From contig CAZPGP010000031.1 in assembly GCA_964586395.1 (NCBI GenBank), positions 1-5,944 on the forward strand: a stretch of DNA of 5,944 nt. The letters are read 5' to 3'. The position numbers and the translations under genes were made by a program. The notes beneath the pieces were generated by a model. That model was not told the DNA's origin. It worked only from the letters and a program-made list of their open reading frames with translations, and did not search any database. Source of the DNA: DATEFF01 sp964586395. GTDB lineage: Bacteria > Patescibacteriota > Saccharimonadia > Saccharimonadales > EFPC-124. Shown here one piece after another: positions 5,785 through 5,944 of this stretch; position 1 is the first letter of the stretch; each line of letters starts with the position of its first letter.

Positions 5785-5936
5785 CGAAGTTGCACTTGGT
5801 TCGGTGAGTCCTGACGCGCTCTGATTTCGTCGGGTTCTACTCTCGCCTGCTCATTCGAGTTCTGGCGATTTCTTCCCGCTGCCTCGTGGTTGATAGCCAC
5901 TTACTTGAGAATCTCCCAAGATGCTTTACTTTATGG

Positions 5937-5942
5937 ATTGTA
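5937..5942 (-). promoter_or_regulatory. Possible -10 box of the ileS transcript
   Basis: TACAAT (5/6 of consensus) lies at the right edge. Its -35 partner would be outside the window. Start near 5930 would give a leader of about 320 bases, a length compatible with a T-box leader. The call rests on a single hexamer. Confidence 0.35.
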
Positions 5943-5944
5943 GC

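Larger units (their letters stand above)
5635..5900 (-). promoter_or_regulatory. T-box-like tRNA-sensing leader of ileS
   Basis: T-box leaders read the charging state of a tRNA through a specifier codon and a bulge that pairs with the free tRNA 3' end. Seen on the minus strand: a T-box-like core GGATGGTACCGCC (5754-5766), about 11 of 14 consensus positions; helix A1 GTTGA-A-GCTGGA (5763-5774) with TCCAGC-A-TCAAC (5654-5665); a 7-base unpaired TGGTACC (5756-5762); and helix A2 GCCCGA (5750-5755) with TCGGGT (5666-5671). This is the antiterminator layout. Directly upstream is a hairpin like Stem III, CAACTTCG/CGAAAGTTG (5771-5792). Further upstream, 5831-5878 folds as CGGG/CCCG, CGCC/GGCG, CTC/GAG with internal loops. 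I cannot place Stem I or the specifier firmly: AUC followed by A occurs in loops at 5892-5894 (hairpin 5886-5900) and 5823-5825 (hairpin 5813-5831). The position before ileS supports an isoleucine sensor. An unrelated structured RNA remains possible. Confidence 0.62.

Noticed and set aside
5484..5900. Minus-strand open frame of 138 codons through the ileS leader
   Set aside because: Its GTG start lies in a leader hairpin without a ribosome site, the frame runs out of phase into ileS, and the product has no recognisable features. It is not a convincing leader peptide: the first residues include only one Ile.

Overview
The window reads as bacterial chromosome of moderate to high GC content using the standard stop codons. 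The isoleucyl-tRNA synthetase is of the eukaryote/archaeal-like type (IleRS2, KMSKR signature). A chromosome-partition pair, parA-parB, lies directly behind rplU, and rplU has no rpmA beside it. Together with the compact layout this suggests a Candidate Phyla Radiation/Patescibacteria genome, perhaps Saccharibacteria. That placement is inference from protein character and gene order, not a database match.

Layout, read mostly on the minus strand from right to left. 5944-5612: a 333-base untranslated leader in front of ileS, with a -10-like box at its far end and a structure strongly resembling a T-box tRNA-sensing riboswitch. 5611-2750: ileS, complete. 2744-2679: a nested GC-rich hairpin between the convergent ileS and a small plus-strand gene. 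2655-2422 (plus strand): a 77-residue two-helix membrane protein, the only plus-strand gene, with very GC-biased codons. 2389-2322: two divergent sigma-70-type promoters with perfect TTGACA boxes back to back. 2292-2080: a 70-residue, very acidic protein of unknown function. 2068-2040: a promoter with an inverted repeat in its spacer. 2009-1704: rplU (ribosomal protein L21). 1674-1641: a rho-independent terminator. 1645-1616: the parA promoter. 1581-817: parA. 830-1: parB, overlapping parA by 14 bases and running off the left edge close to its C-terminus.

Functionally the window joins translation genes (ileS, rplU) to chromosome segregation (parAB). The ileS leader would let uncharged tRNA-Ile raise synthetase expression. 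The least ordinary parts are that leader, the altered HIGH motif (HWGS) of the synthetase, and the divergent pair of small unknown genes at 2080-2655, one acidic and soluble, the other membrane-embedded and compositionally distinct. I saw no rRNA, tRNA, CRISPR array, insertion sequence or parS site.
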